In this document: positions 10,417-19,191 of the stretch, in pieces | Position numbering within the stretch: the stretch's first letter is position 1 | Layout of the letters: every line of letters starts with the position of its first letter | Source: Pigmentiphaga sp. H8 | Lineage (GTDB): Bacteria; Pseudomonadota; Gammaproteobacteria; Burkholderiales; Burkholderiaceae_B | DNA: 64,000 bases | NCBI RefSeq assembly: GCF_003854895.1 | Contig: NZ_CP033966.1 | Span: 2,356,001 to 2,420,000, forward strand | Direction of reading: 5' to 3' | Made by a program: the position numbers and the translations under genes | The notes under the pieces: generated by a model | Seen by the model: only the letters and a program-made list of their open reading frames with translations | Databases searched by the model: none | What the model was told of the DNA's origin: nothing

Positions 10417-11466
10417 ATGGAGAACCTGCCCGCCCTGACTTTCCTGTGGCCCAAGATGCTGTGGCTGCTGGTGCTGGTACCGCCTCTGGCGTTCTGCTAT
10501 TGGCGGCTGGATCGCCTGCGCCGCGGCATGGCCCTGCGCTATCCCGCCCTGGACGTCGTGGGCACCAGCGTCCGGCCGTCCCGGCTGCGCCGGGTCCTGC
10601 CGCCGCTGTTGCTGCTGCTCGGGCTGTGCTCGCTCATCGTCGCGGTGGCCCGTCCGCAGGCGTTGATGATGCTGCCGTCGCGGCTGGAGACCGTGGTGCT
10701 GGCCATGGACATGTCGGGCAGCATGCGGGCCGACGACATCAAGCCGACCCGGATCTATGCGGCCCAGCGGGCCGCCAAGGAATTCGTCGACGGGCAGCCC
10801 GCCAACGTCAGCGTGTCGGTGGTCGCGGTGGCGGGCGCGGCGGCCGTGGTGCAGTCGCCCACGCGCAAGCGCGAGGACGTGATCGCCGCCATCGAGCGCC
10901 TGGAGCCCCAGCGCGGCACCGCGCTCGGCAGCGGGCTGATCATCGCGCTGGCAACGGTGCTGCCCAATGCGGGTATCGACGTCGAGCGCTTCCTGGACGG
11001 CGGCAGCGCCCGGCCGGCGCCGGTCGACCTGGCCGCGGCGGGACTGGGTGACGGGGCGGTTCCCGGCTCGTATCCGTCGGGCGCCATCGTGCTGCTGTCC
11101 GACGGCCAGAACAACACGGGACCCGACGCGCTGAAGGCGGCCGAGGTCGCGGCGTTGTACGGCGTGCGGATATTCACGGTCGGGATCGGGACGCCCGAGG
11201 GTACGACGCTGACGACCGACGGCTGGTCCATGCGCGTGCGGTTGGACGAGGACGTGCTGAAGAAGGTGGCCGACATGACCGGCGCGCAGTATTTCCAGGC
11301 CCAGGACGCGGGCGAACTCAGGAAGGTATATCGCTCGCTCAGTGCCCGGCTGGCGTTCGACAAGCGCGACGTGGTCGAGGTCACGGCGCTGTTCACCGCG
11401 CTGGGCGCCTTGCTGGCGGTGCTGTCGGGGCTGCTGTCGCTGTGGTGGTTCGGCCGGGTGCAATAG
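10417..11466 (+). CDS. VWA-domain inner-membrane protein (BatA-like), second paralogue
   Basis: A 349-residue protein with the same plan as the 6080-7150 product: two N-terminal membrane segments, a VWA domain with MIDAS DMSGSM and LLSDGQNNTG, and a C-terminal membrane helix. It is the last member of the protease-moxR-DUF58-VWA series (15 bases after DUF58). The two paralogues share the N-terminal pattern (PxLLWLxLLVPLL-like) and the C-terminal half of the VWA domain. They probably form a heteromeric or alternative membrane complex regulated by the MoxR ATPase. Confidence 0.87.
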   Translation: MENLPALTFLWPKMLWLLVLVPPLAFCYWRLDRLRRGMALRYPALDVVGTSVRPSRLRRVLPPLLLLLGLCSLIVAVARPQALMMLPSRLETVVLAMDMSGSMRADDIKPTRIYAAQRAAKEFVDGQPANVSVSVVAVAGAAAVVQSPTRKREDVIAAIERLEPQRGTALGSGLIIALATVLPNAGIDVERFLDGGSARPAPVDLAAAGLGDGAVPGSYPSGAIVLLSDGQNNTGPDALKAAEVAALYGVRIFTVGIGTPEGTTLTTDGWSMRVRLDEDVLKKVADMTGAQYFQAQDAGELRKVYRSLSARLAFDKRDVVEVTALFTALGALLAVLSGLLSLWWFGRVQ

Positions 11467-11547
11467 ACGCGGGAAGGGCGCGGTGTCATGACCATGTCAT
11501 GTCCGTGTAGCAAAAAGAGGCGTTGGCCCGACCTTTCCAAGCGCCCC

Positions 11548-12468
11548 ATGAGCTACCAGCCGATTTCCGACCACGACGAACTGATGCACCGCATTCACCG
11601 CGACCTGATCGACAGCTACGACGAAGAGCTGGAGATCGAATTCGAGGACCGCGAGTGGGACGCCGAGGGCCAGCCGGCCCGGGTGGAAGAGGACCGCGAC
11701 GCGCGGCGACGCTACTTCCGCGAGCTGTTCCGGCTCCAGGCCGAACTCGTCAAGCTGCAGGACTGGGTCGTGCATACCCGCCACAAGGTCGTCATCATCT
11801 TCGAGGGCCGCGACGCGGCGGGGAAGGGCGGCGTGATCAAGCGCATCACCCAGCGCCTGAATCCCCGCGTGTGCCGCGTGGCCGCGCTGCCCGCGCCCAA
11901 CGACCGCGAACGCATGCAGTGGTATTTCCAGCGCTACGTGCCGCACCTGCCCGCCGCGGGCGAGATCGTGCTGTTCGACCGCAGCTGGTACAACCGCGCA
12001 GGCGTCGAGCGGGTAATGGGCTTCTGCAACGACGACGAGTACGAGGAGTTCTTCCGCTCGGTGCCCGAGTTCGAAAGAATGCTGGTCCGCTCGGGCATAC
12101 AGCTGGTCAAGTACTGGTTCTCGATCACGGACGATGAGCAGCATCTGCGCTTCCTGGGCCGCATCCACGATCCGCTGAAGCAGTGGAAACTCAGTCCCAT
12201 GGACCTGGAGTCGCGCCGGCGCTGGGAGGACTACACGCGCGCGAAAGAGGTCATGCTCGAGCGCACGCACATCGACGAGGCGCCGTGGTGGGTGGTGCAG
12301 GCCGTGGACAAGAAGAAGGCCCGGCTCAACTGCATCGACCACCTGCTCAGCCTGGTTCCCTATCACGACATTCCCCATCATCACATCGATCTGCCTCAGC
12401 GCGTGCGGCACGAGGACTACATCCGGCGGCCGGTGCCGGACAGCATGATGGTGCCCGAGCGCTACTGA
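11548..12468 (+). CDS. ppk2: Polyphosphate kinase 2
   Basis: A 306-residue single-domain PPK2, a P-loop kinase that uses polyphosphate to phosphorylate nucleotides (mainly ADP to ATP or GDP to GTP in this class). Walker A is FEGRDAAGKGG, Walker B/lid segments are FDRSWYNRAGVE and the later WKLSPMDLESR region is intact. The length fits class I single-domain PPK2. ATG 11548 was chosen because sequence upstream is not conserved in kind. It stands 81 bases after the VWA gene with the same orientation. Confidence 0.92.
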   Translation: MSYQPISDHDELMHRIHRDLIDSYDEELEIEFEDREWDAEGQPARVEEDRDARRRYFRELFRLQAELVKLQDWVVHTRHKVVIIFEGRDAAGKGGVIKRITQRLNPRVCRVAALPAPNDRERMQWYFQRYVPHLPAAGEIVLFDRSWYNRAGVERVMGFCNDDEYEEFFRSVPEFERMLVRSGIQLVKYWFSITDDEQHLRFLGRIHDPLKQWKLSPMDLESRRRWEDYTRAKEVMLERTHIDEAPWWVVQAVDKKKARLNCIDHLLSLVPYHDIPHHHIDLPQRVRHEDYIRRPVPDSMMVPERY

Positions 12469-12518
12469 GCGGCGGCGCGCCGTTCGCGTTATCCTGGGCT
12501 TGGCGGCCTCATGGGCCA

Positions 12519-12857
12519 ATGGATGCCAAGGCCATGGACAAGAACAATTTTCTGAAGATGATCGCGGCCGGCCGCGACAGCGCGCTGCTGCGGTTCACGC
12601 TGGGCAACCTCTACCTCGAAGAGAACGATGCCGCCGCGGCCGCCGAACACCTGCGGCGCGCGGTTGAACTGGATGCCGGCTATGCCGCCGCGTGGAAGCA
12701 GCTCGGCAAGGCGCTGCTGGCGCTGGGCCGCGACGATGATGCCCGCGCTGCCTGGGACGAGGGCATCGCGGCCGCCTCCGCCAAGGGCAGCGTGCAGGCG
12801 GTCAAGGAAATGCAGGTGCAGTTGCGGCGGCTGGACAAGAAGCGGCAGCCTTCCTGA
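12519..12857 (+). CDS. Small tetratricopeptide-repeat protein
   Basis: A 112-residue soluble protein made almost entirely of two to three TPR helices pairs (LRFTLGNLYLEENDAAAAAE, then YAAAWKQLGKALLALGRDDDA). The tail is basic (RRLDKKRQ). TPR proteins scaffold protein contacts; no partner is identifiable. An alternative ATG at 12534 would remove five residues and cannot be excluded, because neither start has a strong ribosome site. It follows ppk2 by 50 bases and may be co-transcribed with it. Confidence 0.75.
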   Translation: MDAKAMDKNNFLKMIAAGRDSALLRFTLGNLYLEENDAAAAAEHLRRAVELDAGYAAAWKQLGKALLALGRDDDARAAWDEGIAAASAKGSVQAVKEMQVQLRRLDKKRQPS

Positions 12858-12881
12858 GGCTTCTTCCAGCAGGAACTGGCC

Positions 12882-13808
12882 CTAGGCTGGCGCGTCGTCC
12901 AGCCGCGCGAGTTGCCACAGGGATTCCGCGGCCGGCGCCATGTCCACGTGCTGCCGGTACAGGCGGATCTCGGTGGCGACCTGCCACGAGGCATCGCCGG
13001 CCTCCACCAGCCGTCCGCTGGCCAGCGCCGGCGCCGCCAGGATGCGGGGCAGCCAGGCCACGCCCCGGCCTTCCAGGGCCAGGGCTTCCAGCAGCAGGGC
13101 ATGCGGCGCGGTGAACACCGGGTGCAGGCGCGGGTCGCGCGCCGCGGCGCCCAGCCCGGCGCGCAGGATGCGCCCCAGGCCCGAGGCTTCGCCGTAGGCC
13201 AGCAGCGGAATGGGCCCGTCCTGCCGCAGGTCGTGGCGGGGGGAGCCCGAGGGCGTGGGGGCGCAGACGGGCACCAGCGCATCGTCCGCCAGCCGCAGCA
13301 CCGGGCAGGCGGCCTCGTCCAGCCGGCCGGGCAGCGCGGGGTGGGCGTGGCACAGCAGGAACTGCACCTTGCGCTGGAGCATCAGTTCCTCGCAGGCGGC
13401 CGTGCCGTCGGACATCATCTCGACCGCGCCCAGCTGCAGGCTGGCTTCCAGGCGCGCCAGCCACCCGGACAGGAAGGACAGCGACAGGGCGTGCGTGACC
13501 GCGATGCGCAGGCTGGCGACGCTCTGGTCATGCGCCATGCGGGCCTTGATGCGGGCGGCCACCAGCCGGGCCAGCACGTCCTCGACCAGGGGCAGCAGCC
13601 GCCGGCCGGCGGGGGTGAGCGTGGCCGGGTGCGCGCCGCGGTCGATCAGGTCGGCGCCCACCCATTCCTCCAGCGCGCGGATGTGCCGGCTGAAGGCCGG
13701 CTGCGCGATGGCGCGGGCCTCGGCCGCGCGCGAGAAGTTGCCGCTGTCGGCCAGCGCGACGAAGTCTTCCAGCCATTCCAGGTCCAGGGGGCGATTGTCC
13801 GGTCCCAT
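12882..13808 (-). CDS. LysR-family regulator of the DapA-like/Bug/SDR cluster
   Basis: A 308-residue LysR protein with the helix-turn-helix at about residues 10-70 (LEDFVALADSGNFSRAAEARAIAQ..) and an effector-binding domain after it. It is divergent from the DapA-family gene. Between them an imperfect dyad centred on ATGCAT (about 13829-13851) is the likely operator. ATG 13808 puts the DNA-binding domain at the usual distance from the N-terminus. Its inducer is probably the carboxylate handled by the neighbouring genes. Confidence 0.88.
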   Translation of the reverse strand: MGPDNRPLDLEWLEDFVALADSGNFSRAAEARAIAQPAFSRHIRALEEWVGADLIDRGAHPATLTPAGRRLLPLVEDVLARLVAARIKARMAHDQSVASLRIAVTHALSLSFLSGWLARLEASLQLGAVEMMSDGTAACEELMLQRKVQFLLCHAHPALPGRLDEAACPVLRLADDALVPVCAPTPSGSPRHDLRQDGPIPLLAYGEASGLGRILRAGLGAAARDPRLHPVFTAPHALLLEALALEGRGVAWLPRILAAPALASGRLVEAGDASWQVATEIRLYRQHVDMAPAAESLWQLARLDDAPA

Positions 13809-13828
13809 CGTGGGGTCTCGTCTCCGCG

Positions 13829-13851
13829 ATAGTTGTATGCATTTCGAGTAT
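13829..13851. promoter_or_regulatory. Candidate LysR operator dyad (13.8 kb)
   Basis: An imperfect inverted repeat with outer ATA/TAT arms and a central ATGCAT lies in the 94-base gap between the LysR gene and the DapA-family gene. Its placement fits autoregulation plus control of the divergent gene. No experimental support is implied. Confidence 0.3.
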
Positions 13852-13902
13852 TGGACGCCGAGCGGGCGGGCGGCAATGATGGATTCTACCCACCGCAGCC
13901 TC

Positions 13903-14853
13903 ATGGAGACCCACTTGCCTTCCATCGCCAACTATCGCGGCATCATTCCCGCGATCGCCTGCCCCTTCACCCCGGATCACCGCATCGACGAACCCGCCCT
14001 GCGCAAGCTGGCCTCCTGGCTGGCCGGCCACGAAGGCGTGGTCGCGGTCATGACCAACGGCCACACCGGCGAGGTCTTCTCGCTGACGCCGGCGGAGCGG
14101 GCTACCGTGACCCGCATCGTCGCCGACGAGCTGCGCGGCCGGCTGCCGGTGATCTCGTCCATCGTCTGCGAAGGATTGTCCGAGGCCGCCGAGCACGCGC
14201 GCGCCGCCGTCGAGGCCGGCGCGGCCGGGCTGGACGTGATGCCGCCGCACCACTGGCTGCGCTTCGGCTTCACGTCCGACCACGCCTTGCAGTATTTCGA
14301 CGCCATCCATCGCGCGGCGCCGGGCGCCGACCTGGTCTGCCATGTGTATCCCGCCTGGACGCGCGCGGCGTATTCCTCGGCCCTGCTGGCCCACCTGGCC
14401 AGGCTGCCGTACGTGCAGGCCTTCAAGGTTGGGCAGCGCGACATGAACAAGTACGCGCGCGACATCCAGGCCATTCGCGACGCCGACGCCGGCAAGGCCA
14501 TCCTGACCTGCCATGACGAATACCTGCTGGCTTCCATGGTGCAGGGCGTGGACGGCGCGCTGGTGGGCTTCGCCACCTTCATTCCGCAACTGATCGGCGA
14601 TCTGTGGCGGGCGGTGCAGGAAGGCGACCTGAAGCGCGCCCAGCGGATCCAGGCCGTCATCACGCCGCTCAAGGATGCCGTGTACGGCGGCGGCGAACCC
14701 ACCGGCGAGGCCCACGCCCGCATGAAGGCCGGCATGTACCTGGCCGGCGTGCTGGACGACGCCACCGTCCGTCCGCCCACCGAGGCGCCCGATACCAGGG
14801 AAATGACGGCATTGCGGGCAGCGGTGGAACAGGCCGGACTGCTTCGACGCTGA
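13903..14853 (+). CDS. Dihydrodipicolinate synthase/N-acetylneuraminate lyase family protein
   Basis: A 316-residue class I aldolase/lyase of the DapA superfamily. Visible features are the N-terminal strand GIIPAIACPF, the NGHTGE loop replacing the GTTGE of DapA, the tyrosine in CHVYPAW and the Schiff-base lysine in AFKVGQRD. It is not the housekeeping DapA. The LysR-Bug-SDR neighbourhood suggests a catabolic lyase or hydratase on a keto acid. ATG 13903 is used; ATG 13876 or 13879 would add about nine residues. It is followed 40 bases later by the Bug receptor. Confidence 0.85.
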   Translation: METHLPSIANYRGIIPAIACPFTPDHRIDEPALRKLASWLAGHEGVVAVMTNGHTGEVFSLTPAERATVTRIVADELRGRLPVISSIVCEGLSEAAEHARAAVEAGAAGLDVMPPHHWLRFGFTSDHALQYFDAIHRAAPGADLVCHVYPAWTRAAYSSALLAHLARLPYVQAFKVGQRDMNKYARDIQAIRDADAGKAILTCHDEYLLASMVQGVDGALVGFATFIPQLIGDLWRAVQEGDLKRAQRIQAVITPLKDAVYGGGEPTGEAHARMKAGMYLAGVLDDATVRPPTEAPDTREMTALRAAVEQAGLLRR

Positions 14854-14893
14854 CCCCGAACGCGACCCGATTCAAAATAAAACGGAGACAAGC

Positions 14894-15859
14894 ATGCAAC
14901 GCAGACCCTTTCTTGCCGCCGGGCTGACGGCCGCGGCCTTGAGCGTGGCCGGCGGCGTATCGGCGCAGCCGTATCCCGCCCGCGAGGTGCGCATCATCAT
15001 CCCGTTCCCGCCCGGCGGCACGCTGGACACGGTGGGGCGGCAACTGGCGCAGCGCCTGAGCGAGCAGACCGGCCAGGCCTTCGTCGTCGAAAACCGGGCC
15101 GGCGGCAACGGCATGATCGGGGCCGCCGCCGTGGCCAAGGCGACGCCCGACGGCTACACGCTGATGTTCAATGCGTCGACGGTGACCACCACGCCGATGA
15201 CCATGAAGGTCGCACCCTTCGACATGGACAAGGATTTCCAGCCCATCTCGCTGGTGGCCCAGGCGCCCCTGTCGGTGGCCGTGAACAAGTCGCTGCCGTT
15301 CAACGACATCAAGGGCCTGCTGGACTATGCCCGGCAGAACCCGGGCAAGCTCAGCTTCGCGGTCGGTTCCACCGGCTCGGCGGGCCAGCTCGCCACCGAG
15401 CTGCTGCGCCGGGCCGGGCAGATGAACTACCTGATCGTGCCGTACAAGGGGTCCGCGCCGGCCTACCAGGACCTGGTCGGGGGGCAGATCTCCGGCTTCA
15501 TCGATCCCATCCTGGGGGCCATGTCCTACTACAAGGGCGGCATGCTCAAGATCCTGGCCGTCACGTCGCGGTCGCGCGTGCCCACGCTGCCCGAGGTGCC
15601 CACCGTGGGCGAGACCGTGCCGGGCTACGAGTTCTACAGCTGGTACGGCCTGTGGGGCCCGGCGAAGCTGCCCATGGACATCGCCCGCAAGCTCAACGCC
15701 GAGGTCAACAAGGCGCTGGAGGCCGGCATGCGCGAGAAGCTGGAGCAGCAGGGGCTGGTGCTGAAAGCGGGTTCCATCGAGGACTTCGCGCGCTTCCAGC
15801 AGGAGGACATGGCGCGGTCGAAGCAGATCATCGTCGAGGGCAACATCCGTGCGGAATGA
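14894..15859 (+). CDS. Bug-family tripartite tricarboxylate receptor (first of three)
   Basis: A 321-residue periplasmic solute receptor with a cleavable signal (RRPFLAAGLTAAALSVAGGV, also resembling a Tat motif). The Bug-family opening follows: YPAREVRIIIPFPPGGTLDT, then VVENRAGGNG and DGYTL. Such proteins bind small carboxylates or amides and usually work with TctAB-type permeases, none of which is encoded nearby. Its job is inferred from the cluster: capture of the substrate of the DapA-like enzyme and SDR. The downstream SDR gene overlaps it by 11 bases. Confidence 0.92.
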   Translation: MQRRPFLAAGLTAAALSVAGGVSAQPYPAREVRIIIPFPPGGTLDTVGRQLAQRLSEQTGQAFVVENRAGGNGMIGAAAVAKATPDGYTLMFNASTVTTTPMTMKVAPFDMDKDFQPISLVAQAPLSVAVNKSLPFNDIKGLLDYARQNPGKLSFAVGSTGSAGQLATELLRRAGQMNYLIVPYKGSAPAYQDLVGGQISGFIDPILGAMSYYKGGMLKILAVTSRSRVPTLPEVPTVGETVPGYEFYSWYGLWGPAKLPMDIARKLNAEVNKALEAGMREKLEQQGLVLKAGSIEDFARFQQEDMARSKQIIVEGNIRAE

Positions 15860-16544
15860 GCGCCGCGCCGCCGTGACGGGCAGCAGCGCCGGCATCGGCC
15901 GCGCGGTGGCGGCCGCGCTGCTGGAGCAGGGCTGGCACGTGGTCGGGCTGGACCGCGCGGCGGCGACCCTGGATCATCCGTGCTTCGAAGGCCGGTCGGT
16001 CGATCTGGCGCAGGCCGATGCCATTGCCGAAGCGCTGCCCGGCCTGCTGGACTGCGATGCGCTGGTCCACGCGGCGGGCATCATGCGAACCGCGCCGCTG
16101 GGCAGCCTGGACGGCGCCGCCTTCGAGCTGATGTGGCGGCTGCACGTGGCCGCGGCCAGCCAGCTCGCCGACGGCATGGCGCCGGCCATGGCCGCGCGCG
16201 GCCGGGGCCGGGTGGTGCTGATCGGCAGCCGTGTTTCCCGCGGCATGGCCGGACGCAGCCAATATGCCGCGGTCAAGGCCGCGCTGGTGGCCATGGGACG
16301 CAGTTGGGCGGCCGAGGTGGCAGCACGGGGTGTGACGGTGAACGTGGTGTCGCCCGCGGCCACGCGCACGGCCATGCTGGACGACCCGGGCCGTGCCGCC
16401 AGCGCGCCGCGCCTGCCGCCGCTGGGCCGCTTGATCGAGCCGGCCGAGGTGGCGGCGCTGGTGGGTTTTTTGCTGTCGGATGCCGCCGCGGCCATTACCG
16501 GGCAGGACATCCAGGTCTGCGGCGGCGCGTCGCTGCCCGGGTGA
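15849..16544 (+). CDS. Short-chain dehydrogenase/reductase
   Basis: A 231-residue classical SDR. The cofactor motif TGSSAGIG is at residues 10-17, NAG is replaced by HAAG, the catalytic serine lies in LIGSR and the Tyr-xxx-Lys motif is YAAVK. The start is a GTG inside the end of the Bug gene, which gives the motif its normal position near the N-terminus and implies coupling. It likely oxidises or reduces an intermediate of the DapA-like pathway. It ends 12 bases before the convergent ABC ATPase gene. Confidence 0.88.
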   Translation: MRNERRAAVTGSSAGIGRAVAAALLEQGWHVVGLDRAAATLDHPCFEGRSVDLAQADAIAEALPGLLDCDALVHAAGIMRTAPLGSLDGAAFELMWRLHVAAASQLADGMAPAMAARGRGRVVLIGSRVSRGMAGRSQYAAVKAALVAMGRSWAAEVAARGVTVNVVSPAATRTAMLDDPGRAASAPRLPPLGRLIEPAEVAALVGFLLSDAAAAITGQDIQVCGGASLPG

Positions 16545-16556
16545 GCGCAGGGGCAG

Positions 16557-18230
16557 TCACAGGTGCAGGGCCAGCGCGGGCCCGACCGACGCCGGCGGCG
16601 CGAAGGCCTGCCTGGTGTCATGCGCGCTGCCCGGCGCGTGTAAGCGCGCGGGCGGCACGCTCGCGCCGCCTGCCGCCATGCCGCTCGCTTGCAGCAATTG
16701 TCGCGCATAGGCCGTGCGCGGCCGCTCGAACAAGGCATCGGTCGCGGCGTGCTCCACTACCTGTCCCTGCTTGAGGACGAGGATCTCGTCGGCCAGAGAC
16801 CGCATCACCGCCAGGTCGTGGCCGATGAACAGCAGGGTCAGTCCATGGGCCTCGCGCAGGCGGGCGAGCAGATCCAGGATCTGGTTGCGCACCGTGGCGT
16901 CCAGGGCCGACACCGGTTCGTCGCAGACCAGCACGCGCGGCCGCATCGCCAGGGCGCGCGCGATGACCACGCGCTGGCGCTGCCCGCCCGAAAGCTGGTG
17001 GGGAAAGCGCGCCAGCATGTCTGCCGCCAGGCCGACCTCTTCGAGCATGGCCGCGCAGCGGCGTGCCAGGGCCTCGCGCGGCGTGGCGGGTTCGGCCGCC
17101 AGTTGTGCCTCGGACAGGGCCTGCAACAGCGTGCGCCGGGGATTGAGGCTGCCCGAGGTGTCCTGGAAGATGTATTGGCAGGCGCGGGCGTAGCGGACGC
17201 GCTGGCGCCGGTCGGCCGGATCCATGCCGCACACGCGCACGCTGCCTGCGGCGGGCGGCACCAGGCCCAGCAGGGCGCGGGCGAGGGTGCTCTTGCCCGA
17301 CCCGGATTCGCCGGCGATGCCCAGGGTGGCCCCTTCGCGCAGCCGCAGGTCCACGTCCTGCAACACGCGATGGCGGGAACGGGCCCGGCCATAGTCCACG
17401 CACAGGCCCTGGGCATGGACGATGTCGCCGTTGCCGCGCCGCGCGGCGCCGCATCGGGGCAGGGCGCGATGCGTGTGCGCCGCCACCAGCGAGCGCGTGT
17501 AGTCGTTCCGCGGGGCATGCAGCATGGCGTCGGCGTCCCCAACCTCCAGCAGCGATCCATGGCGCATGACTGCGATGCGGTCGGCCATCGCCGCCACGAC
17601 GTCCAGGTCGTGCGAGATGAACAGCATGGCCATGCCCCGCCTGCGCCGGACGTCCCGCAGCAGGGCCAGTACCTGCGCCTGCGTCGTGACGTCCAGCGCG
17701 GTGGTGGGTTCGTCGGCGATCAGCAGCGCGGGTTCGCCAGCCAGGACCATCGCGATCATCGCGCGCTGCTGCTGGCCGCCCGACAGTTCGAAGGGGTGGC
17801 GATCCAACATGCGGGCGGGGTCGGGCAGTCCGACTTCATGCAGCAGTTCGGCGGCGCGGGCCAGGCGTTCGCGCCGGCCGCGGCCGGCCTGCATGGCCTC
17901 CGTGATCTGCGCGCCCAGGGTCATCAGCGGGTTGAGCGCGCTCATGGGATCCTGGAACACGATGCCGATCTGGCGGCCGCGTACCGTACGCCAGGACGCC
18001 GGATCCAGCCCGGTCAGTTCCCGGCCGCGCAGGCGGATGCTGCCGGCGACACGTGGATGGCCGGGGGCGAGCCCGAGCACGGCCAGCGCGGTCATGGATT
18101 TGCCACTGCCCGATTCGCCGATCAGCCCGAGGGTTTCGCCATCGCGGATGTCGAGCGAGACGTCATGGACAACCGGGGTGCCGCCGTAGCTCAGCGTCAG
18201 GTTCTGGATGGAAAGAAGAGGCGCTTGCAT
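16557..18230 (-). CDS. Dipeptide/oligopeptide-type ABC transporter ATPase, two domains fused (DppD-DppF)
   Basis: A 557-residue protein with two complete ABC domains. Each has Walker A GESGSGKS, a signature (ELSGGQQQR and QLSGGQRQR) and Walker B (LLIADEPT and VLVCDEPV). This corresponds to DppD and DppF in one chain, a common fusion for family-5 importers. It energises the two permeases encoded just upstream in its transcript. It is the last gene of the minus-strand cluster led by phnA, 22 bases after the permease gene. Confidence 0.92.
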   Translation of the reverse strand: MQAPLLSIQNLTLSYGGTPVVHDVSLDIRDGETLGLIGESGSGKSMTALAVLGLAPGHPRVAGSIRLRGRELTGLDPASWRTVRGRQIGIVFQDPMSALNPLMTLGAQITEAMQAGRGRRERLARAAELLHEVGLPDPARMLDRHPFELSGGQQQRAMIAMVLAGEPALLIADEPTTALDVTTQAQVLALLRDVRRRRGMAMLFISHDLDVVAAMADRIAVMRHGSLLEVGDADAMLHAPRNDYTRSLVAAHTHRALPRCGAARRGNGDIVHAQGLCVDYGRARSRHRVLQDVDLRLREGATLGIAGESGSGKSTLARALLGLVPPAAGSVRVCGMDPADRRQRVRYARACQYIFQDTSGSLNPRRTLLQALSEAQLAAEPATPREALARRCAAMLEEVGLAADMLARFPHQLSGGQRQRVVIARALAMRPRVLVCDEPVSALDATVRNQILDLLARLREAHGLTLLFIGHDLAVMRSLADEILVLKQGQVVEHAATDALFERPRTAYARQLLQASGMAAGGASVPPARLHAPGSAHDTRQAFAPPASVGPALALHL

Positions 18231-18252
18231 GGGAGTTCCGTTCAGATGCGGG

Positions 18253-19173
18253 CTAGGCCTGGGAACGCGCCGTGCGCGGGTCGGCCCAGCGGTGCAGGAG
18301 GGTCGTGGCGACGTTGACCAGGACCACCGAGGTAGCGAGCAGCATGACCGCCGCCTGGATGACGGGATAGTCGCGGCCGCGGATGGCGTCCAGCGTCAGG
18401 CTGCCCAGTCCGGGCAGGCCGAACAGCGCCTCCATGGTCAGCGTCCCGCCTATCAGTCCGCCCAGGATGACGCCGGCCAGCGCGATGACGACCGACAGCG
18501 AATTGGGCAGGATGTGCCGCCACGCGATGCGCCAGGACGACAAGCCTTTGGCGCGCGCGGTTCGGATGAAGCCGGCCCTGGCCGTTTCCCGCAGTTCCTC
18601 GTGCAGCGGCTTGGCGATCTGGCCGGCAATGTCCAGGCCCAGGATGAGGACCGGCAGCAGCATCTGGCCGCGTATGGGCAGCCAGCCCAGCCAGATGGAG
18701 AACGCCAGTATCCCCAGGACGCCGGTACAGAAAGTGGGAACGGCGATGGACCAGACGTTCAGGCTTTCGATCGCGGCGGCCGCCGGGCTGCGCGGCGCGG
18801 CCAGCGCCAGCACGGCCAGGCCCATGCCCAGCGCCAGGCCCACCAGCAGGCTCGCGCCAGCCAGTTTCAGGCTGGCGGGCAGGGCGTGGACCAGCATGTC
18901 CGCCACCGGTGTGCCGAAGCGCATGGACAGGCCCAGGTCGCCCCGCAGCGCGGCCCGGGTCCACAGGCCGAACTGCGTGGACAGGCCGTCGTCCAGGCCG
19001 AGGTCGGCGCGCATGGCGGCCAGCGACTGGGTGTCGTAATCGCCGCGAGCCGCGTAGAAGTCGATGACGTCGCCGGGCACCGCCCGTACCAGGAGGAAGA
19101 TGGCGAACGAGATCACCACGATATTGAGCAGTTGCCGGATGAGGTGAAGGGCGGAGGAAGAGAGCAGCGGCAT
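18253..19173 (-). CDS. ABC transporter permease, DppB type
   Basis: A 306-residue inner-membrane permease with about six helices. It has the DppB-type periplasmic loop after helix 1 (RAVPGDVIDFYAARG) and the EAA motif region (FIRTARAKGLSSWRIAWRHI) that contacts the ATPase. ATG 19173 is preferred over the in-frame TTG at 19185. It forms the import channel with the DppC-type product encoded immediately upstream (18-base gap). Confidence 0.88.
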   Translation of the reverse strand: MPLLSSSALHLIRQLLNIVVISFAIFLLVRAVPGDVIDFYAARGDYDTQSLAAMRADLGLDDGLSTQFGLWTRAALRGDLGLSMRFGTPVADMLVHALPASLKLAGASLLVGLALGMGLAVLALAAPRSPAAAAIESLNVWSIAVPTFCTGVLGILAFSIWLGWLPIRGQMLLPVLILGLDIAGQIAKPLHEELRETARAGFIRTARAKGLSSWRIAWRHILPNSLSVVIALAGVILGGLIGGTLTMEALFGLPGLGSLTLDAIRGRDYPVIQAAVMLLATSVVLVNVATTLLHRWADPRTARSQA

Positions 19174-19191
19174 GGTGGTTAGCAACGGAGG

